Positions 36,335-45,644 of a DNA stretch of 64,000 nt are shown piece by piece. A program made the position numbers and the translations under genes. Below the pieces are notes generated by a model. The model made no database searches, was not told the origin of the DNA, and saw only the letters and a list, made by a program, of their open reading frames with translations. The first letter of the stretch is position 1, and the number at the start of each line of letters is the position of its first letter. This DNA comes from Sphingopyxis microcysteis (GTDB taxonomy: Bacteria > Pseudomonadota > Alphaproteobacteria > Sphingomonadales > Sphingomonadaceae): contig NZ_JAANYY010000005.1 of NCBI RefSeq assembly GCF_012274265.1, forward strand, positions 186,001 to 250,000, read 5' to 3'.

Positions 36335-37036
36335 ATGCGCGAGATTATCTTCGATACGGAAACCACGGGATTCGATCCCAAGACCGGGGACAGGCTGGTC
36401 GAAATCGGGTGCATCGAACTGGTCGACCGCCGCGAAACCGGCCAGACCTTCCACGCCTATTTCAATCCCGAACGCGACATGCCCGCCGCCGCCGAGGCGG
36501 TGCACGGCCTGTCGATCCAGTTCCTGTCCGACAAACCGCTGTTCGCGACCCGCGTCGACGATCTGCTCGAATTTCTCGGCGACGCGCCGCTGGTCGCGCA
36601 CAATGCCGCGTTCGACTTCGGTTTCGTCAACGCCGAACTCGCGCGCGCGGGACGTCCCGCGCTCGACATGGCGCGGATGTGCTGCACGGTCCAGATGGCG
36701 CGCAAGCTCCATCCCGGCGCCAAGCACAGCCTCGACGCGCTGTGCACGCGCTACGGCATCGACCGCAGCCACCGCGTCAAGCATGGCGCGCTGCTCGATG
36801 CCGAACTGCTCGCGCATCTCTACATCGAAATGACCGGCGGTCGGCAGATCGGGCTGGGACTCGCGGCGTCGGCGACGACCGCCCCGACGCTCGCCGCCGC
36901 GGCCCCCGCGGTACCGCGCGGTGGCGATCGTCCGTTCCGCGAACCCCGACCCCATATGGCATCGGCCGCCGATCTGGCACGCCATGCCGAATTTGTCGCA
37001 GGGCTGAACCAGCCGCTGTGGCTCGATACGGTGTGA
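36335..37036 (+). CDS. dnaQ: DNA polymerase III epsilon subunit (3'-5' exonuclease)
   Basis: This 233-residue proofreading subunit has Exo I FDTETTG (Asp7, Glu9), Exo II HNAAFDFGFV and Exo III HGALLDAELLAHLY with the catalytic His and Asp, defining a DEDDh nuclease. The C-terminal 50 residues are Ala/Pro-rich with an end segment expected to bind the polymerase alpha subunit. Being close to the origin raises its gene dose in growing cells. It starts 19 bp after coaE. Confidence 0.96.
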   Translation: MREIIFDTETTGFDPKTGDRLVEIGCIELVDRRETGQTFHAYFNPERDMPAAAEAVHGLSIQFLSDKPLFATRVDDLLEFLGDAPLVAHNAAFDFGFVNAELARAGRPALDMARMCCTVQMARKLHPGAKHSLDALCTRYGIDRSHRVKHGALLDAELLAHLYIEMTGGRQIGLGLAASATTAPTLAAAAPAVPRGGDRPFREPRPHMASAADLARHAEFVAGLNQPLWLDTV

Positions 37037-37081
37037 TGGCGATCGCATAAGCCATCGCACCGGCCAAGAAGGAGAAGAAAA

Positions 37082-37654
37082 ATGGAAATCCGCGTCTCTG
37101 GCCACCAGATCGAAACCGGCGAAGCGCTGCAGGCGCATGTGTCGGACCGGATGAACGCGATTGCCGACAAATATTTTTCGCGCGCGATCGGGGCGCACGC
37201 GACCTTTGGCAAAGGGCCGCACGACAGTTTCCAGTGCGACATCGTCGCGCATGTGATGCAGGGGCTGGTGCTCAAGGGGCATGGCCAGGCGCAGGACGCG
37301 CATGTCGCGTTCGAGGGGGCGGCCGAGCGCATCGAAAAGCAGCTGCGCCGCTATATGCGACGATTGAAGGATCGCAACAACGGTCCGGCGCAGCCTTCAC
37401 CGACGGTCGACGAGATCGACGACAATGCCAGCTACATCGTTTTCGACGGCGGCGGCGAGGAAGATGCCGGCGACGCGCCCGCGATCATCGCCGAAACGCG
37501 CGTCGACATCCCCAACAGCAGCGTCTCCGACGCGGTGATGATGCTCGACCTTCGCAACACCAACGCCTTGCTGTTCGTCAACAGCAAGACGGGTTCGCAC
37601 AATATGGTCTATCGCCGCGACGACGGGACGATCGGCTGGGTCGAACCACGATAG
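37082..37654 (+). CDS. hpf: Ribosome hibernation promoting factor, long form
   Basis: This 190-residue protein has an N-terminal YfiA/RaiA domain (MEIRVSGHQIETGEALQ to about residue 105) that blocks the decoding site. After a flexible linker comes a C-terminal dimerisation domain (MMLDLRNTNALLFVNS) that joins two ribosomes into 100S particles. Long HPF is usual where no RMF exists. AAGGAGAAG upstream is a strong ribosome site. It precedes ptsN, as is common. Confidence 0.95.
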   Translation: MEIRVSGHQIETGEALQAHVSDRMNAIADKYFSRAIGAHATFGKGPHDSFQCDIVAHVMQGLVLKGHGQAQDAHVAFEGAAERIEKQLRRYMRRLKDRNNGPAQPSPTVDEIDDNASYIVFDGGGEEDAGDAPAIIAETRVDIPNSSVSDAVMMLDLRNTNALLFVNSKTGSHNMVYRRDDGTIGWVEPR

Positions 37655-37802
37655 GGCTGGATTTTCTTCGCCAACCGGCATAAGGGCCGCGCCCAATACG
37701 TCCTATGCCGGTATGGCGGGGCTCCGGTATGACCTCGCCGCGATCGTCCTTGCGGAGTGCCCGGCCCAATTGCCCGGCGGCTACACAGATTTGACCAGAA
37801 CC

Positions 37803-38267
37803 ATGAACCTTTCTTCCCTTCTCTATCCCGCGACCGTGCGCGCGCACGTCCAGCTCGATTCGAAAAAGGCGCTTTTTCCCTTTGTCGGCGACCTCGCCAG
37901 CCGCTCGCTCGGGCTCGACGCGGGCGAAGTCAGCGAAGCTCTGCTCGAACGCGAGCGCCTCGGTTCGACCGGTTTCGGGCGCGGAATCGCGCTGCCGCAC
38001 GCCAAGATGGCCGATCTGACCGGGGTGCGCGGGCTGTTTCTGCAATTGTCGCGCCCGATCGACTTCAACGCGGTCGACGGCCTGCCGGTCGATCTGTTGT
38101 TCGTGCTGCTGTCGCCGCTCGACGCCGGTGCCGATCACCTCAAGGCGCTGGCCGGGGTGTCGCGGATGCTGCGCAACGAAGCGATCGCCGAGCGGCTGCG
38201 CGGGGCCAAAAGCGACGAAGCGCTCTATGCGCTGCTCGCCGATACCGAAACGCGTGACGCGGCCTGA
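37803..38267 (+). CDS. ptsN: PTS IIA-like nitrogen-regulatory protein PtsN
   Basis: This 154-residue EIIA(Ntr) protein belongs to a regulatory phosphotransferase chain. Phosphate-accepting His66 lies in GRGIALPHAK, the family signature. The start at MNLSSLL was chosen by family length; a frame open 90 bases further upstream has no ribosome site. It follows hpf by about 150 bp. No EI(Ntr) or NPr gene is in the window. Confidence 0.93.
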   Translation: MNLSSLLYPATVRAHVQLDSKKALFPFVGDLASRSLGLDAGEVSEALLERERLGSTGFGRGIALPHAKMADLTGVRGLFLQLSRPIDFNAVDGLPVDLLFVLLSPLDAGADHLKALAGVSRMLRNEAIAERLRGAKSDEALYALLADTETRDAA

Positions 38268-38288
38268 CGCCGCGGTGCGAACTGGCGC

Positions 38289-38627
38289 ATGACGCGGCTG
38301 ACCAGCCGCTTCCTTGTCGACCTGCTGCTGCGCCGCACCGAATCGGCGGGCGGATTTGCGACGATCCTCGTCAAGGGCGACGAGCATTCGGGGATCATCC
38401 TTGTCCAATGCGCCGAGCGCGGCCAGCCCGGGCCGTTGCTTGAACGGCGCTTTTCCCCGTCTGGCGACTATATATGGGAGGCGGTCGGCCCCGCCGACCC
38501 CAAAGATGGTGAATCGCGCGCCAACTACCAGAACCGGCGGCAAAAGGCCGATCCTGATCTGTGGATCGTCGAACTGGATATCGCAGATGCGCCACGAATC
38601 GTCGCGGAGTGGGCCGCGTTAACTTGA
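38289..38627 (+). CDS. DUF1491 family protein
   Basis: This 112-residue protein matches the alphaproteobacterial DUF1491 pattern: RFLVDLLLRRTESAGGFATI, then VKGDEHSGIILVQ, and the tail ending DPDLWIVELD. Function unknown. It is 21 bp after ptsN and probably cotranscribed. Confidence 0.82.
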   Translation: MTRLTSRFLVDLLLRRTESAGGFATILVKGDEHSGIILVQCAERGQPGPLLERRFSPSGDYIWEAVGPADPKDGESRANYQNRRQKADPDLWIVELDIADAPRIVAEWAALT

Positions 38628-38823
38628 CTCTGTTGCAGCGCACAATAGGTAGCGCGCATTCGATAACGCGTAGGTCGGCCCGCGGGTTGCATCGTCAAGG
38701 CGATGCCCCGGCAGAACGGGCTGGACACGCAGTCGGACGATGACCGCAAGCGGCGATACTGGACCATAGTCCCCCGCTTGTTTTGAGAGGTTCGGTTCAT
38801 CGGCCGCACTTTTGACGGACAAT

Positions 38824-39492
38824 ATGAGTCGCATCCTGAATACAGCCAGCGTGGCTGCCGTCGGCATGACGGTCGCGACCATGCTGCTTTTGGCGGAACC
38901 CGGTTTTGCGAGCGATCTTGCTGCCGACGCCAATCTTCCCGCCCTGATCGCCCCGAGCGCACCCGCGCCGGTCGCGACCGATCAGGCGGATCTGTCGATC
39001 GAGGCCGATGCGCCGGTGGCAGACATCAGCAAGAACGACGAACAGACCCCCGCGCCGGAAGCGAAGCCGACCCCGGTGACCGCCGAATCGCTCGCCGCGC
39101 TCGTCGCCGCGACCCCGCGCCCCGCCGACATCGACCCCGAACTGCGCTGCCTCGCCGGTGCGGTCTATTTCGAATCGCGCGGCGAATCGCTTCCCGGCCA
39201 GCTTGCGGTCGCGCATGTCGTGATCAACCGCGCCCAGTCGGGCCGCTTTCCCAAGAGCCTGTGCGGTGTCGTCCATCAGAAAAGCCAGTTCAGCTTTGTG
39301 CGCGGCGGCAAGATGCCGGCAGTCCGCGAAGGCGCCCAGTGGAACAACGCCCTTGCGATCGCACAGATCGCGCGCGACGGCAGCTGGAAGAATCATGCGC
39401 CGGGCGCACTGTTCTTTCACGCCCGCTATGTCTCGCCGGGCTGGCGCAAGACGCGCATCGCGCAGATCGACAACCACATCTTTTATCGCTGA
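38824..39492 (+). CDS. Cell wall hydrolase, SleB-like
   Basis: This 222-residue exported protein has a signal peptide (to about GFAS, residue 29), a Pro/Ala/Asp-rich spacer, and from about residue 105 a Hydrolase_2 (SleB) domain. That domain has AGAVYFESRGES with the likely catalytic Glu, then VVINRAQSGRFP and SQFSFV. It probably cuts peptidoglycan glycan strands. The ATG at 38824 is preferred to a TTG 12 bases earlier; ribosome sites are weak for both. Confidence 0.88.
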   Translation: MSRILNTASVAAVGMTVATMLLLAEPGFASDLAADANLPALIAPSAPAPVATDQADLSIEADAPVADISKNDEQTPAPEAKPTPVTAESLAALVAATPRPADIDPELRCLAGAVYFESRGESLPGQLAVAHVVINRAQSGRFPKSLCGVVHQKSQFSFVRGGKMPAVREGAQWNNALAIAQIARDGSWKNHAPGALFFHARYVSPGWRKTRIAQIDNHIFYR

Positions 39493-39563
39493 ACCGGACG
39501 CCGCCGCACCGCGGCGGCATCCCATTCATTGCCAAGCCATATTTGCTGGCGCATGATGACGGG

Positions 39564-40175
39564 ATGACGCGTCAAATTTCTGTCGCCCTGCTTTGCGCAG
39601 CGGCGCTTTCGCTCGGCGGCTGTGCCACCGCGGTCCCGCCGGTCGAGGTCACGCGCTTCCACAATGCCGCGCCGGGCTGGGCGCCCGGAACGCGTTACGC
39701 GATCGCGACCGCGCCGCTCGATGGTCCCGCGGCGGGCATGCCGTCGCTCGAATGGAACAGCTACCGCGCCGCTGTCGACCAGCAGTTGCAGCGGCTGGGG
39801 CTGGTCGCTGCGGGCAGCAACGAACGCGCGCCGCTGCTTGTCCGTATCGTCTTTGAGCGGAGCGAACAGCCGATGGCGGCGCGGCGCTCGCCGGTATCGG
39901 TCGGGGTTGGCGGTTCGACCGGCAGCTATGGGTCGGGCGTCGGGCTCGGTATCGGGGTCAACCTGGGCGGCGGTCCGAAGCGGATGGCCGATCTGCAGCT
40001 TTCGGTGCGCATCGACGATGCCGCGACCGGGCAGGCTTTGTGGGAAGGCCGCGCGCTTACCGCGATTCCGGTGAAGGCACCGGCCGCGCAACCCTCGCTC
40101 GCCGCGGCAAAATTGGCCGAGGCCTTATTCAAGGACTTCCCCGGCGAATCGGGACGCACTATCAGCGTCCCATGA
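39564..40175 (+). CDS. DUF4136-like lipoprotein
   Basis: This 203-residue protein has lipobox LGGC with Cys20, so it is predicted to be anchored in the envelope. The mature part has [12 protein letters not shown] and a Gly/Ser-rich strand ([19 protein letters not shown]), ending in [12 protein letters not shown], features of DUF4136 lipoproteins. Function unknown. Its stop overlaps the M14 peptidase start by four bases. Confidence 0.8.
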   Translation: MTRQISVALLCAAALSLGGCATAVPPVEVTRFHNAAPGWAPGTRYAIATAPLDGPAAGMPSLEWNSYRAAVDQQLQRLGLVAAGSNERAPLLVRIVFERSEQPMAARRSPVSVGVGGSTGSYGSGVGLGIGVNLGGGPKRMADLQLSVRIDDAATGQALWEGRALTAIPVKAPAAQPSLAAAKLAEALFKDFPGESGRTISVP

Positions 40176-41281
40176 CCATCACCATCAACGCCGCGTTCGA
40201 CAGCGGCAACATCGTCGTGGATTCGATCGACGGCACCGCGGCGCGCCTGTCGATTCGCAAGGATCGCGAATCCGATTTCTTCCAATGGTTTCATTTCCGC
40301 GTGTCGTGCACGATCGGCGACGCGCTCGATCTGGCGATCACCGGGCTCGACAGCTCGGCCTATCCTGACGGCTGGCCGGGCTATGCGGCGTGCGCAAGCT
40401 ACGACCGCGACTATTGGTTCCGCCTCGACACCAGCTATGATGCCGGCACGCTGACCATCCGGCATACCGCCGAAAGCCCCATTCTCTACATCGCCTATTT
40501 CGCGCCCTTCTCGATGGAGCGCCACCACGATCTCGTCGCCAGCGTCGCGGAGTGCGAGGGCGTCACCTATCGCTGCCTCGGCACCAGCCTCGAAGGCCAG
40601 CCGATCGACTGCCTCGAAATGGGGAGCGGCGACACGCAGGTCTGGCTCTATGCCCGCCAGCATCCGGGCGAGAGCATGGCCGAATGGTGGGTCGAGGGTG
40701 CGCTGGAAAAGCTGACCGACCCCGCCGATCCGCACGCGCGCTCGCTGCTCCGGAAATGTCGCTTCCACATCGTCCCGAACATGAATCCCGACGGGTCGTG
40801 CCGCGGCCATTTGCGGACCAATTTTGCGGGCGTGAACCTCAACCGCGAATGGGACAATCCGACCGCCGAACGCAGCCCCGAAGTCCTGTGCGTCCGCAAT
40901 GCGATGGATGAAACGGGCGTCGATTGGGCGATGGACGTCCATGGCGATGAAGCGATCCCCGCGGTGTTCCTCGCGGGGTTCGAGGGGATCCCTTCGCTGA
41001 AGTCCGGACAGATGGAAAAATACAAGGCGTTCCAGGCCGCGCTCGCCGCGAACAGCCCCGACTTTCAGGTCGCGCTTGGCTATAGCGAAGCGGCACCGGG
41101 CAAGGCCAATCTGTCGATGTCGACGACCCAGCTCGCCGAGCGTTTCGGCGCGGTGTCGATGACGATCGAAATGCCGTTCAAGGACAATGACGACCTGCCC
41201 GATCCGGCGGTCGGCTGGTCGCCCGAACGATCAAAATTGCTGGCGCACGCGTGCCTCGCGACGCTCGATCAGATGCTGTGA
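40172..41281 (+). CDS. M14-family zinc carboxypeptidase (cytosolic type)
   Basis: This 369-residue protein has an N-terminal beta domain of about 130 residues (ending near YIAYFAPFS) followed by an M14 peptidase domain. Zinc ligands are His and Glu in ARQHPGES and the later His in [22 protein letters not shown] and NLNREWDNP bind substrate; the catalytic Glu is in TIEMPFKDN. This layout matches M14 subfamily members related to eukaryotic cytosolic carboxypeptidases. No signal peptide. Coupled to a lipoprotein gene and, by GTGA, to a GNAT gene. Confidence 0.92.
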   Translation: MTITINAAFDSGNIVVDSIDGTAARLSIRKDRESDFFQWFHFRVSCTIGDALDLAITGLDSSAYPDGWPGYAACASYDRDYWFRLDTSYDAGTLTIRHTAESPILYIAYFAPFSMERHHDLVASVAECEGVTYRCLGTSLEGQPIDCLEMGSGDTQVWLYARQHPGESMAEWWVEGALEKLTDPADPHARSLLRKCRFHIVPNMNPDGSCRGHLRTNFAGVNLNREWDNPTAERSPEVLCVRNAMDETGVDWAMDVHGDEAIPAVFLAGFEGIPSLKSGQMEKYKAFQAALAANSPDFQVALGYSEAAPGKANLSMSTTQLAERFGAVSMTIEMPFKDNDDLPDPAVGWSPERSKLLAHACLATLDQML

Positions 41282-41760
41282 CGAGCGGCGCGGGGGAGGG
41301 CGACTGGCGGATCGTCGAAGACGATCTGTCGGGCGCCGCCATCCGCGCGCTGCTCGAACAGCATTTTGCGGGGATGCTCGCCAATTCGCCCGCGGGCAGC
41401 TGTCACTTCCTCGACTTCGACGGATTGCGCGCGGGCAATGTGACCTTCTGGTCGATCCACGACGGCGATACGCTGGCGGGATGCGGGGCGCTGAAGCAAC
41501 TCGATGCCGCGCATGGCGAGATCAAGTCGATGCGCACCGCCGATGCCTTCCTGCGCCGCGGCGTGGCAGCGCGGATGCTCGACCATATCATCGACGAAGC
41601 GAGGCGGCGGAGGCTGGCGCGGCTCAGCCTCGAAACCGGATCGGGCGCGGCGTTCGAGCCTGCGATCGCGCTCTACCGCCGCTATGGCTTCGACGATTGC
41701 GCGCCCTTCGCCGACTATAAACCCGACCCGTTCAGCCGCTTCATGACGCGGGTGGTCTGA
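41278..41760 (+). CDS. GNAT family N-acetyltransferase
   Basis: This 160-residue acetyltransferase has the acetyl-CoA-binding segment [18 protein letters not shown] and the C-terminal [13 protein letters not shown], standard GNAT motifs A and B. The GTG start overlaps the M14 stop (GTGA), which favours it over a more upstream codon. Acetyl acceptor unknown. Confidence 0.88.
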   Translation: MTSGAGEGDWRIVEDDLSGAAIRALLEQHFAGMLANSPAGSCHFLDFDGLRAGNVTFWSIHDGDTLAGCGALKQLDAAHGEIKSMRTADAFLRRGVAARMLDHIIDEARRRRLARLSLETGSGAAFEPAIALYRRYGFDDCAPFADYKPDPFSRFMTRVV

Positions 41761-41767
41761 GACAATA

Positions 41768-41912
41768 GTTTCGCACGAAGACACAAAGACACGAAGAAAC
41801 AGCGATCGGTCATCAGGCTTCCCGTTTTTGGCGGCTCTGCGCCTTGCTGCAACTTGGCAAGGAAAAGGCCGCTTCGCGGAAAGGCCGACATCTTCGTGTC
41901 TTCGTGCGAAAC
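41768..41912. repeat. Inverted repeat, 17-bp arms (CACAAAGACAC family)
   Basis: Arms GTTTCGCACGAAGACAC (41768-41784) and its exact complement (41896-41912) enclose about 110 bases; the left arm has an extra AAAGACAC before GAAG. It lies between the convergent GNAT and hsp20 genes. The enclosed DNA has no gene I can support. Confidence 0.75.
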
Positions 41913-41970
41913 AACTGGTCAAAGCGACCTCGCTCAAGACGCTCCGCTTGTCGGGCAAGCTGCCCAAACG

Positions 41971-42001
41971 AAAAAGGGGTCCGGAAGGGACTCCGGACCC
42001 C
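41971..42001 (-). terminator. Rho-independent terminator of hsp20
   Basis: On the minus strand, a 10-bp perfect stem GGGGTCCGGA with TCCGGACCCC (arms 41992-42001 and 41976-41985, six-base loop) is followed by TTTTT. It lies 38 bases past the hsp20 stop. Confidence 0.92.
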
Positions 42002-42039
42002 GCTCATATACCCCGTGCGGGGTATGGACTGCGGCCAGA

Positions 42040-42501
42040 TTACGCCGCCTGCTTGTCCTCGACCAACGTCGGGGTCGCATTGCCGCCGATCGCGATCTTG
42101 TGCGGCTTCATCGCCTCGGGCACTTCGCGCACCAGGTCGATGATCAGCAGTCCGTCAGCCAGGTCGGCGGCGCTCACGCGCACGAAATCGGCGAGCTGGA
42201 AGCGGCGCTCGAACGCGCGCGTCGCGATGCCGCTATACAGCAGCTGGCGGCCTTCGCCTTCGGCGACCGGCGCCTTGCGGCCGCTGACGGTCAGCATATT
42301 CTGCTGCGCAACGATCTCGATTTCGTCGCTCTTGAACCCGGCAACCGCAACGGTGATCCGGAAATGGTCGTCGGCGACCTTTTCGATGTCGAACGGCGGA
42401 TAATTTTCGGCGCCCGAACCGCTCGTTTCCAGAAAATCGAACAGCCGGTCGAAACCGACGGTCGAACGGCGATAGGGGGTCCAGTCAAAGCTGTTACGCA
42501 T
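42040..42501 (-). CDS. Small heat-shock protein Hsp20 (IbpA-like)
   Basis: This 153-residue class A small heat-shock chaperone has an N-terminal [21 protein letters not shown] opening (cited as a landmark) followed by [23 protein letters not shown], the start of the alpha-crystallin domain. LTVSGRK lies mid-domain and [15 protein letters not shown] near its end, with a short tail. It binds unfolding proteins under heat. The start is set by AGGAAG. Upstream are a heat-shock promoter and a ROSE-like hairpin masking that ribosome site; a strong terminator follows. Confidence 0.95.
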   Translation of the reverse strand: MRNSFDWTPYRRSTVGFDRLFDFLETSGSGAENYPPFDIEKVADDHFRITVAVAGFKSDEIEIVAQQNMLTVSGRKAPVAEGEGRQLLYSGIATRAFERRFQLADFVRVSAADLADGLLIIDLVREVPEAMKPHKIAIGGNATPTLVEDKQAA

Positions 42502-42508
42502 GGTCTTT

Positions 42509-42529
42509 CTTCCTTTCTCAAAAGCGAAG
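42509..42529 (-). promoter_or_regulatory. ROSE-like RNA thermometer hairpin covering the hsp20 ribosome site
   Basis: In the hsp20 leader, CUUC-G-CUUU pairs perfectly with AAAG-GAAG around a UGAG loop, leaving one G bulged opposite the Shine-Dalgarno AGGAAG. The UCGCU block fits the UYGCU motif of ROSE elements, whose bulged G makes the stem melt at heat-shock temperature. A further GC-rich stem lies upstream in the leader, as ROSE elements usually have. Confidence 0.78.
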
Positions 42530-42590
42530 TCAGGGACCGCGGCGGCGCGCCGCGATCGCCACCCGGCCCCGTATCGGCGACCGGATGCTG

Positions 42591-42621
42591 CAAATCTGGG
42601 TGCGCTTGAAACCATTTCAAG
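42591..42621 (-). promoter_or_regulatory. Heat-shock sigma factor (RpoH) promoter for hsp20
   Basis: On the minus strand, CTTG (42618-42621), a 17-base spacer and CCCAGATTTG (42591-42600) match the alphaproteobacterial RpoH form CTTG-N17-CYTATNTNNG at 8 of 10 positions in the -10 box. Transcription would start near 42584, giving a leader of about 80 bases, the typical size of a ROSE element. Confidence 0.72.
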
Positions 42622-42689
42622 AGGGCGATTGGCGTTCGTCGAAAAGCCGCGCTAAGGGGCTGCGAAACTCTCCAGCGCAAGGATCCGAA

Positions 42690-43376
42690 ATGCCCCAGCT
42701 CATCCTCATTCGTCACGGCCAGTCGCAATGGAACCTCGAAAATCGCTTCACCGGCTGGTGGGATGTCGATGTCACCGAAAAGGGCGCCGCCGAGGCTTGG
42801 GCCGCGGGCGAATTGATGAAGACGAAGGGGATCGCGCCCGATACCTGCTTCACCTCGGTCCAGTCGCGCGCGATCAAGACCCTCAACCTTGCGCTCGAAG
42901 CGATGGGACGGCTGTGGCTGCCGGTGACCAAGGATTGGCGTTTGAACGAGCGCCATTATGGCGGGCTGACCGGGCTCGACAAGGCCGAGACCGCGGCGAA
43001 GCATGGCGACGAACAGGTCAAGATCTGGCGCCGCAGCTTCGACATTCCGCCGCCGCCGCTCGAAGCCGGCTCACCGTGGGATCTGGCGAGCGATCCGCGC
43101 TACGCCGGTATCGCGATCCCCTCGGCCGAAAGCCTGAAGGACACGATCGAGCGCGTCCTTCCCTATTATGAAAGCGCGATCGCGCCCCAGCTTGCAACCG
43201 GCAAGACAGTGTTGATCTCGGCGCATGGCAACAGCCTGCGCGCGCTGGTCAAGCATCTGTCGGGCATTTCGGACGCCGACATCACCGGGCTCGAAATCCC
43301 GACCGGCCAGCCGATCGTTTACGAACTGAACGCCGACCTGACTGCGCGCGAACGCTATTATCTGAGCGAGCGGTAA
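42690..43376 (+). CDS. gpmA: 2,3-bisphosphoglycerate-dependent phosphoglycerate mutase
   Basis: This 228-residue glycolytic enzyme interconverts 2- and 3-phosphoglycerate. [20 protein letters not shown] carries the phosphohistidine (His9), [14 protein letters not shown] the catalytic Glu, and [12 protein letters not shown] the second His. AAGGA precedes the ATG; the longer open frame upstream covers the hsp20 promoter and is rejected. It is divergent from hsp20. Confidence 0.96.
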   Translation: MPQLILIRHGQSQWNLENRFTGWWDVDVTEKGAAEAWAAGELMKTKGIAPDTCFTSVQSRAIKTLNLALEAMGRLWLPVTKDWRLNERHYGGLTGLDKAETAAKHGDEQVKIWRRSFDIPPPPLEAGSPWDLASDPRYAGIAIPSAESLKDTIERVLPYYESAIAPQLATGKTVLISAHGNSLRALVKHLSGISDADITGLEIPTGQPIVYELNADLTARERYYLSER

Positions 43377-43400
43377 AAGGCGGCCTCACGCCCTTCTCTC

Positions 43401-43425
43401 GTCAGCCCGGCGCTGCCGGGATGAC
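43401..43425. repeat. Hairpin of the ATCCCGGC repeat family
   Basis: GTCAGCCCGGC and GCCGGGATGAC pair with one mismatch around a three-base loop. It lies between the convergent ends of gpmA and the TonB-plug gene, where it could stop transcription from both sides. Confidence 0.7.
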
Positions 43426-43430
43426 GGTGC

Positions 43431-45521
43431 TCAAAGCGTCCCGGTCACGGTGAGCTGGAAATATCGTCCGAACTCGCGCCGACGGCTTTCGCTGAACGCA
43501 ATCGGCCCGTTGCGCCGGTCGACAAAGACCGTGCGGTCGAACCGGTTTTTTTGCCCGGCAAGATTGCGGTACGTCAGCCTGACCGTGAAACCCGCGACAT
43601 CCTTATGCTCGACAAAGGCGGCAACGAACGCGCCGTCGTTATATTCATTTTCGATCGCATTGAGCCGCACATTGGGGCTGAAATGTTCGTCGAAATAACT
43701 GGCTCCCCACGCGAGCTGCGAACCCGGGATGTCGTGGCGCAGACTGACATCGACCAGATACTCCTGCCCCTCGCTCTGATCGCGCCAACTGCCCGTCAGC
43801 GGATCCCGCACGCGGTTGCGGCGCCAGGTCAGGTCGCTGTTGATGCGCGCGCCTTTCCAGCCCAGCCGGTCGAGCAGCAGCGTCGCCTTTGAACTGATGC
43901 GATAAAGATGCGCACCCGGCAGATTGCCGCGGCCTTCGGTGGTCGGCGACAGCGGGATCTGGTCGACCAGATCCTGCGCATAGGCATAAGCGAAAGCGAC
44001 CGAGGCGTTGCCCCATGCGCTCAGGTCCTGAACGAACTCCAGCTCGGTGCGGTTGACCACCGGCGGCACCAGCAGGCCGTTGCCGCCGTTGCCCTGGCCG
44101 TTGGCGACATCGACGGAACTCGCAAAATCGAAGAAGTTGAGCTGGTCGACGCGGCGCTGGAGCTGATAGTTGATCGTGGTCCGCGGCCCGACCTTCCACG
44201 CCAGCGCGAGCTTCCCTTTCGGCCGCACAAAGCGGCGCGTCAGGCCATCAGGACCCGATGACGACAGCGCGCTATATTCGGCGCCAAGGTTGATCTGCGC
44301 GGTGAGGTTCGGCGCCAGTGCGCGCCCCCAGGTCAGCGATGCTTCGCCGCGCTTTTCCTCGACCCTGGTCTTTTCACCGCCGAAGATGACGGGCAGGAAG
44401 CTGCCGTCGGGCTGGAGCGTGGCGAACTCGGCATCGACGTCGAGCGTATTATACGCCCCCTCCAGCGCGACCTGCCAGTCGGTGCCGCCCGCGGTGCGCC
44501 AGCCATATTCGCTGCGCAGGATCGACTCGCCCTCGTCGGCGGTTTGCGTGAACCGCTCGCCGCTGCGCCCGCCAATCGCCCTGTCGACGATGAAGGTGTC
44601 GACATTGGGGCTATGTTCGAACCGGTAGAGTCCGATCAGTTTGAGCCGTCCTTTGCCCAGCCCAAATTCATAGTCGCCGCCGACGTCGAAATTATGCTCG
44701 TCTTCAACCGATTTGAACGTCTCGCGCAAAGCGCCGTTCGTTGGCCCCACCGCGATGCTGCTCGCCGCATCGACGAGCTTCTGCAACTGGCCGCCCATAT
44801 TGAAATTCCACTTGTCGCCGCCGGCCGTGGTGCGCGCGAGAGCCAAAGCGAGACGCGGCCTGTCACCGCTGTAGCTAGCCAACTCGTCGCGCGTTGATTG
44901 CCGCACGCCGTTGCCGTCAAACCGTTGCTCCGGACCCCAATGGCCATTCCGATTGGCTTCATTCTTCAGGCTGAGCGTCACATTGGTGCCGCCGATCGTG
45001 CCGGTCGTCGAAACCTCGCCGTTCAGCCAATTGTCGTCGAGCCGTGGGCGCCAGTCGGGTTGCCAGCGGATTGTGGTCGTGAATCCCGCCTGTGCCGTGC
45101 CCGCGACCAGGACGACATTGGCGACCTGGCCCGTCAAGCCTGGAACATTCAGGCTGGCCCCGTCGACGATATCGACATAGGCGACCTGCGTAGCGGCAAT
45201 GCGTTGCAGGGCGCTGCGCGCGTCGGTCGATTTATTGGCGATACGTTCGCCGTTGATCAGGACATTCTCGGTCGCCGCACCCAGCCCGCGGGCGCCCCCG
45301 TTGGTGCCGGTGACGATCAGGAATCCCGGCACTTTTTCAACCATGTCGAGCGCGGTGCGCGGCGAAAAGCTGGCGAAATCGCCGGGGGTGTAACGCTGCG
45401 CGCCGTTGGTTGGCGCGTCGGTCGCCGACGGAGCGACGGCGCCGACCTCCTGCGCCAGGGCGGCGGGGCTTGCCAGCGCGAGCGCGACCGCCGATGCCGA
45501 AGCACCCGAAAAACCACGCAT
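43431..45521 (-). CDS. TonB-dependent receptor plug domain outer-membrane protein
   Basis: This 696-residue exported protein has a signal peptide ending near ALAQE (residue 24). A plug domain follows (FASFSPRTALDMVEKVPGF, VLINGERIANKS, QVAYVDIVDG), then long alternating strands forming a beta-barrel to the terminal LTVTGTL. There is no clear TonB box or signalling domain. It should take up or bind an unknown ligand at the outer membrane. GGGGGA precedes the ATG; a frame 39 bases longer is rejected. Confidence 0.88.
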   Translation of the reverse strand: MRGFSGASASAVALALASPAALAQEVGAVAPSATDAPTNGAQRYTPGDFASFSPRTALDMVEKVPGFLIVTGTNGGARGLGAATENVLINGERIANKSTDARSALQRIAATQVAYVDIVDGASLNVPGLTGQVANVVLVAGTAQAGFTTTIRWQPDWRPRLDDNWLNGEVSTTGTIGGTNVTLSLKNEANRNGHWGPEQRFDGNGVRQSTRDELASYSGDRPRLALALARTTAGGDKWNFNMGGQLQKLVDAASSIAVGPTNGALRETFKSVEDEHNFDVGGDYEFGLGKGRLKLIGLYRFEHSPNVDTFIVDRAIGGRSGERFTQTADEGESILRSEYGWRTAGGTDWQVALEGAYNTLDVDAEFATLQPDGSFLPVIFGGEKTRVEEKRGEASLTWGRALAPNLTAQINLGAEYSALSSSGPDGLTRRFVRPKGKLALAWKVGPRTTINYQLQRRVDQLNFFDFASSVDVANGQGNGGNGLLVPPVVNRTELEFVQDLSAWGNASVAFAYAYAQDLVDQIPLSPTTEGRGNLPGAHLYRISSKATLLLDRLGWKGARINSDLTWRRNRVRDPLTGSWRDQSEGQEYLVDVSLRHDIPGSQLAWGASYFDEHFSPNVRLNAIENEYNDGAFVAAFVEHKDVAGFTVRLTYRNLAGQKNRFDRTVFVDRRNGPIAFSESRRREFGRYFQLTVTGTL

Positions 45522-45644
45522 AGTCGATCCCCCATCCCAGTCAGCGACCGTTCGCCGCACCGCGCGCCGTCTTGGGCAGGGCTGTCGTAAAATTATGTCA
45601 AACTTCTACCAAGCTGAGACACTCTTCGACGAGTGGCGAGCGAT

